Assembly: GCA_028279085.1 (NCBI GenBank) | Contig: JANQSX010000195.1 | Coordinates: 1 to 8,625, forward strand | Source of the DNA: Bdellovibrionales bacterium | GTDB taxonomy: Bacteria; Bdellovibrionota; Bdellovibrionia; Bdellovibrionales; UBA1609 | Direction of reading: 5' to 3' | DNA length: 8,625 nucleotides | Shown: piece after piece, positions 6,591 through 8,625 of the stretch | Position numbering within the stretch: the first letter of the stretch is position 1 | Layout of the letters: every line of letters begins with the position of its first letter | Notes under the pieces: model-generated | Told to the model about the DNA's origin: nothing | What the model saw: only the letters and a program-made list of their open reading frames with translations | The model's database searches: none | Position numbers and translations under genes: made by a program

Positions 6591-7295
6591 GTGTGTATTG
6601 GTCTTTCTTCTGCCTTTTTAGGGGTGGGTGGTGGTTTGGTTATGGTGCCTTTATTACCCCTTTTTTTACCCCTTAGTGCTGTAGAAACAATGGCCACTTC
6701 CTTATTTGTGGTTATGGTTACTGTTTTTATAAACAGCATTTCCTTTATCAGAAAAGGTTTGGTGGATTGGCCTTGCTTTTTTTATTTATCTCTTGGTTCT
6801 GTTGGTTGTGCCGTTTTAGTATCTTATATAAGTGTACAGGGGATGGATATCATTTTCAGAATGGGGCTGGTATTGGCTTTATCAGTGGTTTTATTAAATC
6901 CTTTGTCATATCTTAATTTAAGAAAAAGTGGATTCAAGGAAACTCTCTTAGGTGGTTTTGGTGGTTGTTTAACCGGTATTTCAGGAGTGGGGAGTGCTGT
7001 TTTCAGCCCTATACTCTTTGAATTTAAATGGTTGAAGAAAAAGCAGGTTGTTCCAACAGTGAATGCTGTTATGTGCTTAACCACTATAGGCACTTTAGGT
7101 TCTTTATTTTTGGGACGTTCTCAGACCGATCATTTAGTTCATTGGAATGTGGCTATACTCATTTTATTAGGGGCTTTTCCAAGCTCTTTTATTGGTCGGC
7201 GATTTAATCTGGGACCTTATGAAAAATACCGGCGATTTTTATTAAAATTACTGGTTTTAGGCCTTCTGATAAAAGTATTGCTTGAATTTTTTTAA
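6591..7295 (+). CDS. TauE/SafE-family (DUF81) membrane transporter, 5' end uncertain
   Basis: Integral membrane protein of the TauE/SafE family, whose studied members export or import sulfite, sulfoacetate or related anions; the substrate here is unknown. The two family repeats are visible: AFLGVGGGLVMVPLLPLF at residues 8-25 and GGFGGCLTGISGVGSAVFSPI in the middle, each a glycine-rich motif followed by a hydrophobic segment. Most of the 234 residues are hydrophobic, and the protein ends in a membrane segment. GTG 6591 is the first conventional start, but it cuts into the first membrane helix and has no SD. The frame is open upstream and reads LIIVELSLFFLG before it, which looks like the missing start of TM1. 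AGTGAG at 6549-6554 could serve an ATT (6558) or ATC (6561) start. It lies about 20-50 bp after fumC and is probably co-transcribed. Confidence 0.85.
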   Translation: MCIGLSSAFLGVGGGLVMVPLLPLFLPLSAVETMATSLFVVMVTVFINSISFIRKGLVDWPCFFYLSLGSVGCAVLVSYISVQGMDIIFRMGLVLALSVVLLNPLSYLNLRKSGFKETLLGGFGGCLTGISGVGSAVFSPILFEFKWLKKKQVVPTVNAVMCLTTIGTLGSLFLGRSQTDHLVHWNVAILILLGAFPSSFIGRRFNLGPYEKYRRFLLKLLVLGLLIKVLLEFF

Positions 7296-7490
7296 TACAC
7301 TTTTCTTAAATAAATCTTTCAATTACAAGTGCAATACGAACATACTTTATTCCTTGTTATTTGAGGAGGGGCCGCGATAGGTTAGCCAGACTTAAGTCTT
7401 TCTGTATTATTTTGGATTAATACCGATTAAGTTTTGTCCTCAATAGGCTTTATTCTTCTCATTTATATACATTTATGATAAGTAGTAGGC
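7296..7490 (+). promoter_or_regulatory. Non-coding gap before bolA with palindrome and GC-rich pocket
   Basis: This 195-bp stretch has no plausible ORF. It holds a GC-rich pocket at about 7365-7387 (AGGAGGGGCCGCG...) in otherwise AT-rich DNA, a perfect 12-bp palindrome AGACTTAAGTCT at 7388-7399, and a 7-bp inverted repeat TTGAGGA (7361-7367) with TCCTCAA (7437-7443) enclosing both. It may hold the bolA promoter and a structured leader. I could not pick a convincing -35/-10 pair. The AGGAGG at 7365-7370 is followed by no start codon that leads anywhere. Confidence 0.3.
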
Positions 7491-7811
7491 ATGAATGTGG
7501 AAGGTAGAATACGGGAAAAATTGCAGACTCAGCTCCATGTTGAACTGCTAGAAATCATCAATGAAAGCCCTCATCATCAGGTTCCTGAGGGTTCTGAGAC
7601 CCACTTCCGTGTATTAATCGTTTCTAAGGATTTTAGGGGGTTAAGCACTGTTAAGCGTCATCAGAAAGTGTATCAAGCATTAAAAGAAGAGCTGCAAGGT
7701 CCGATTCATGCTTTTTCTCAAAAGACTCTTACACCGGAGGAGTGGGGGGTTGTTGACTCTCCCGTTTTGTCTTCTCCCCCTTGCCAGAAAAAAGCTAGGG
7801 ATTCTGTCTGA
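7491..7811 (+). CDS. bolA: BolA family protein
   Basis: Small cytoplasmic protein of the BolA family, which acts with glutaredoxins in iron-sulfur handling and, in enterobacteria, as a morphology and biofilm regulator. It has 106 residues, the E. coli BolA size. Diagnostic segments are VPEGSETHFRV at 31-41, FRGLSTVKRHQKVYQAL at 48-64 (helix-turn-helix-like part) and PIHAFSQKTLTPEEW at 71-85 with the invariant C-terminal His73. The tail SSPPC at 94-98 matches the SPPC of gammaproteobacterial BolA, absent from the short BolA2/IbaG type. The ATG 7491 has only a weak SD (AGTAGG, very close to the start). It stands alone, with 195 bp before and 175 bp after, so it probably has its own promoter. 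No CGFS monothiol glutaredoxin is in the window. Confidence 0.93.
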   Translation: MNVEGRIREKLQTQLHVELLEIINESPHHQVPEGSETHFRVLIVSKDFRGLSTVKRHQKVYQALKEELQGPIHAFSQKTLTPEEWGVVDSPVLSSPPCQKKARDSV

Positions 7812-7861
7812 ATTTCAATAGAGATCAGAATGTATATTCATATAAGTATAGTTCATTTTTT

Positions 7862-7890
7862 ACTGTCATCAGTCATTATTGATTTTTTTT
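7862..7890 (+). terminator. Possible weak terminator after bolA
   Basis: ACTG-TCAT-CAGT (7862-7873) is a 4-bp hairpin, followed after 9 bases by a run of eight T at 7883-7890. The stem is short and the T-tract is not adjacent, so this is weak. The T-rich stretch could instead act as an AT-rich upstream element for the next promoter. Confidence 0.3.
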
Positions 7891-7900
7891 AATTTTTCTT

Positions 7901-7929
7901 TTGATAAGAACTTGTTTTAGAGTTATTAT
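7901..7929 (+). promoter_or_regulatory. Predicted promoter for the SWIB-domain gene
   Basis: TTGATA (7901-7906) and TATTAT (7924-7929), each one mismatch from the sigma-70 consensus, are separated by an optimal 17 bp and preceded by a T/A-rich stretch. Transcription would begin near 7936, giving a leader of about 50 nt that contains the hairpin at 7949-7966 and the GGAGG SD. Confidence 0.6.
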
Positions 7930-7948
7930 CATTTTTGTTAATTGACAA

Positions 7949-7966
7949 AGCTATTGAAAAATAGCT
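7949..7966 (+). promoter_or_regulatory. Leader hairpin with GAAA tetraloop upstream of the SWIB gene
   Basis: AGCTATT (7949-7955) and AATAGCT (7960-7966) form a perfect 7-bp stem closing a GAAA loop, a stable GNRA tetraloop. It ends 10 nt before the GGAGG SD (7977-7981). Just upstream, 7934-7949 is a 16-bp near-palindrome with one mismatched pair, sharing one base with the hairpin. Roles in RNA stability, translation control or protein binding are all possible. Confidence 0.45.
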
Positions 7967-7986
7967 CATACAATTTGGAGGTCAGC

Positions 7987-8448
7987 ATGGCAGTAAAAAA
8001 GAAAAAAGTAGCAAAGAGGAAAGCTAAAAAGAAAGTAGCGAAGAGGAAAGCTAAGAAAAAAGTAGTAAAGAGAAAAGCTAAGAAGAAAGTAGTAAAGAAG
8101 AAAGCAAAGAAAAAAGTAGCAAAAAGGAAAGTTAAAAAGAAGGCTAAGAAGAAAGTAGTAAAGAAGAAAGCCAAGAAAAAGGTAAAAAAGAAAAAGAGAA
8201 AATTGAACCCGGCTCTTATGAAAACTCTGGAAGCTTCAGACAAGCTGGCGGCAATTGTAGGATCTAAAAGAATTACAAGACAAAAAGCAATCAAGCACTT
8301 TTGGGACTATGTGAAGAAAAAGAAATTACAGGACTCAAAAGACAGGAGAAACATCAACCTGGATGACACTCTGAAAAGGCTTTTTGGAAACAAAAAACAA
8401 GTCAGTATGTTTGAAGCAACAAAGGTTAATAGTAAAAACCTGAAGTAG
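7987..8448 (+). CDS. SWIB/MDM2-domain protein with histone-H1-like lysine-rich N-terminal tail
   Basis: A 153-residue, very basic protein, probably a nucleoid-associated DNA-binding protein; function inferred. Residues 1-72 are almost entirely Lys with Arg, Ala and Val, built from a 9-residue repeat (VAKRKAKKK and variants), like histone H1 tails and chlamydial Hc2. Residues 73-153 form a complete SWIB domain: LNPALMKT, LAAIVGSKRITR, HFWDYVKKKKLQD, INLDDTLKRLFG, QVSMFEATK. SWIB is a eukaryotic chromatin-remodelling domain also found in some bacteria. The start is ATG 7987, with GGAGG 5 nt upstream; the frame stays open back to TTG 7942, but that has no SD and precedes the leader hairpin. Repeats mix AAA and AAG codons. 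It has its own promoter and a strong terminator, so it is probably a well-expressed single-gene unit. Confidence 0.92.
   Translation: MAVKKKKVAKRKAKKKVAKRKAKKKVVKRKAKKKVVKKKAKKKVAKRKVKKKAKKKVVKKKAKKKVKKKKRKLNPALMKTLEASDKLAAIVGSKRITRQKAIKHFWDYVKKKKLQDSKDRRNINLDDTLKRLFGNKKQVSMFEATKVNSKNLK
8008..8181 (+). repeat. 27-bp tandem repeats encoding the lysine-rich tail
   Basis: Five consecutive 9-codon units (residues 8-52, bases 8008-8142) follow the pattern V-A/V-K-R/K-K-A/V-K-K-K. A four-codon AKKK insertion (8143-8154) and a sixth unit (8155-8181) follow. Units differ by synonymous AAA/AAG changes and Ala/Val and Arg/Lys swaps. Such arrays commonly vary in copy number between strains. Confidence 0.85.
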
Positions 8449-8468
8449 ATTTTTTACTAATTCTGATT

Positions 8469-8510
8469 AAGAGAGCCTGCTTTTTTAAAAGAAGTGGGCT
8501 CTTTTTTTTA
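8469..8510 (+). terminator. Strong intrinsic terminator after the SWIB gene
   Basis: AGAGCC (8472-8477) pairs with GGCTCT (8497-8502). The stem continues inward through two wobble pairs and CTT/AAG to a short TAA loop, about 14 pairs in all, and is followed by eight T (8502-8509). The map start is only about 20 bp further on, so map depends on read-through or a promoter within this gap. Confidence 0.9.
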
Positions 8511-8529
8511 TAAATAGGTGTTTTTTAAT

Positions 8530-8625
8530 ATGGCTCCTTTAACAGATCGGGAAATATCATTATTGAGGGAGGCGGGTCGTCTGGCGGCTTATGTTCTCGC
8601 TCAGGTTGGGAAAATGGTTAAGCCG
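8530..8625 (+). CDS. map: Methionine aminopeptidase type I, N-terminal fragment (runs off window)
   Basis: Metal-dependent enzyme that removes the initiator Met from new proteins in the cytoplasm. Only the first 32 codons are present. The reading MAPLTDREISLLREAG followed by RLAAYVLAQVGKMVKP matches the start of type I Map, where an I..LREAGRLAA helix and a KMVKPG turn precede the catalytic domain. None of the metal ligands lie in this part. ATG 8530 is preceded by AGGTG about 9 nt upstream. The identification rests on a short stretch, but the pattern is characteristic. Confidence 0.85.
   Translation, partial: MAPLTDREISLLREAGRLAAYVLAQVGKMVKP

Noticed and set aside
6476..7093. Minus-strand frames over the fumC 3' end and the TauE-type gene.
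   Set aside because: No domain, no SD, and they run antisense to well-supported coding sequence.
7361..7443. Cloverleaf-like tRNA suggested by a 7-bp closing stem and 83-nt length.
   Set aside because: No T-arm with a TTC-type loop adjoins the 3' strand on either DNA strand, and no D-arm pattern is present.
7942..7974. Promoter made of the perfect TTGACA at 7942-7947 and TACAAT at 7969-7974.
   Set aside because: The 21-bp spacer is too long, and the resulting start would remove the GGAGG ribosome binding site. The pair at 7901/7924 fits better.
7942..7986. Longer N-terminus for the SWIB protein from TTG 7942.
   Set aside because: No SD precedes it, it is translated leader sequence containing a hairpin, and ATG 7987 has an ideal SD.
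7938..8294. Minus-strand reading frame rich in Phe opposite the SWIB gene.
   Set aside because: It is the complement of the AAA/AAG lysine repeats; low complexity and no independent start signal.
1..8625. CRISPR arrays, insertion sequences, integrases, toxin-antitoxin pairs or defence genes.
   Set aside because: No direct repeats with spacers, no transposase-like protein and no paired small ORFs were seen; the only tandem repeat is the coding lysine array.

Overview
This is an AT-rich chromosomal segment of a bacterium, mostly housekeeping metabolism, with tight gene packing and no mobile element, integrase, phage gene, CRISPR array or tRNA that I can support. The gene set points to a proteobacterium in the broad sense. 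BolA has a C-terminal Ser-Pro-Pro-Cys tail like the gammaproteobacterial protein, glutaredoxin resembles the GrxC type, class II fumarase keeps exact E. coli residue numbering, and PurE and PurK are separate bacterial-type proteins. Two features argue against a standard enteric-type genome: infC is not followed by rpmI-rplT, and there is a SWIB-domain protein with a histone-H1-like lysine tail, a combination I associate with chlamydiae, Bdellovibrio-like predators and some host-associated proteobacteria. I cannot name the genus.

Layout. (1) 2-343, plus strand: the 3' end of infC (IF-3). (2) 360-4978, minus strand, transcribed right to left: an EVE-domain protein and a large APC-type permease, then a probable intrinsic terminator near 2297-2309, then grxC-purK-purE packed with 0-1 bp gaps. 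purE converges on infC. (3) 4979-5142: a divergent control region with a good minus-strand promoter and two dyad symmetries. (4) 5143-7295, plus strand: fumC followed by a TauE/SafE-type membrane protein. (5) 7296-7490: a 195-bp gap with palindromes and a GC-rich pocket, then bolA. (6) 7812-7986: a second gap with a good promoter and a leader hairpin, then the SWIB/lysine-tail protein, a strong intrinsic terminator, and the first 32 codons of map (methionine aminopeptidase).

How the genes fit together. PurK and PurE catalyse consecutive steps of purine synthesis (AIR to N5-CAIR to CAIR) and look translationally coupled to each other and to the glutaredoxin. FumC is the fumarate/malate step of the TCA cycle. 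BolA and a glutaredoxin are both present, but this glutaredoxin is the dithiol type (CPAC), not the monothiol type that normally partners BolA.

The most unusual items are the SWIB protein with its 9-residue lysine repeats and its hairpin-bearing leader, an internal duplication of the last transmembrane pair in the permease (apparently 14 rather than 12 membrane segments), and the dyads in the EVE/fumC intergenic region. I see no convincing multi-gene novel system here.
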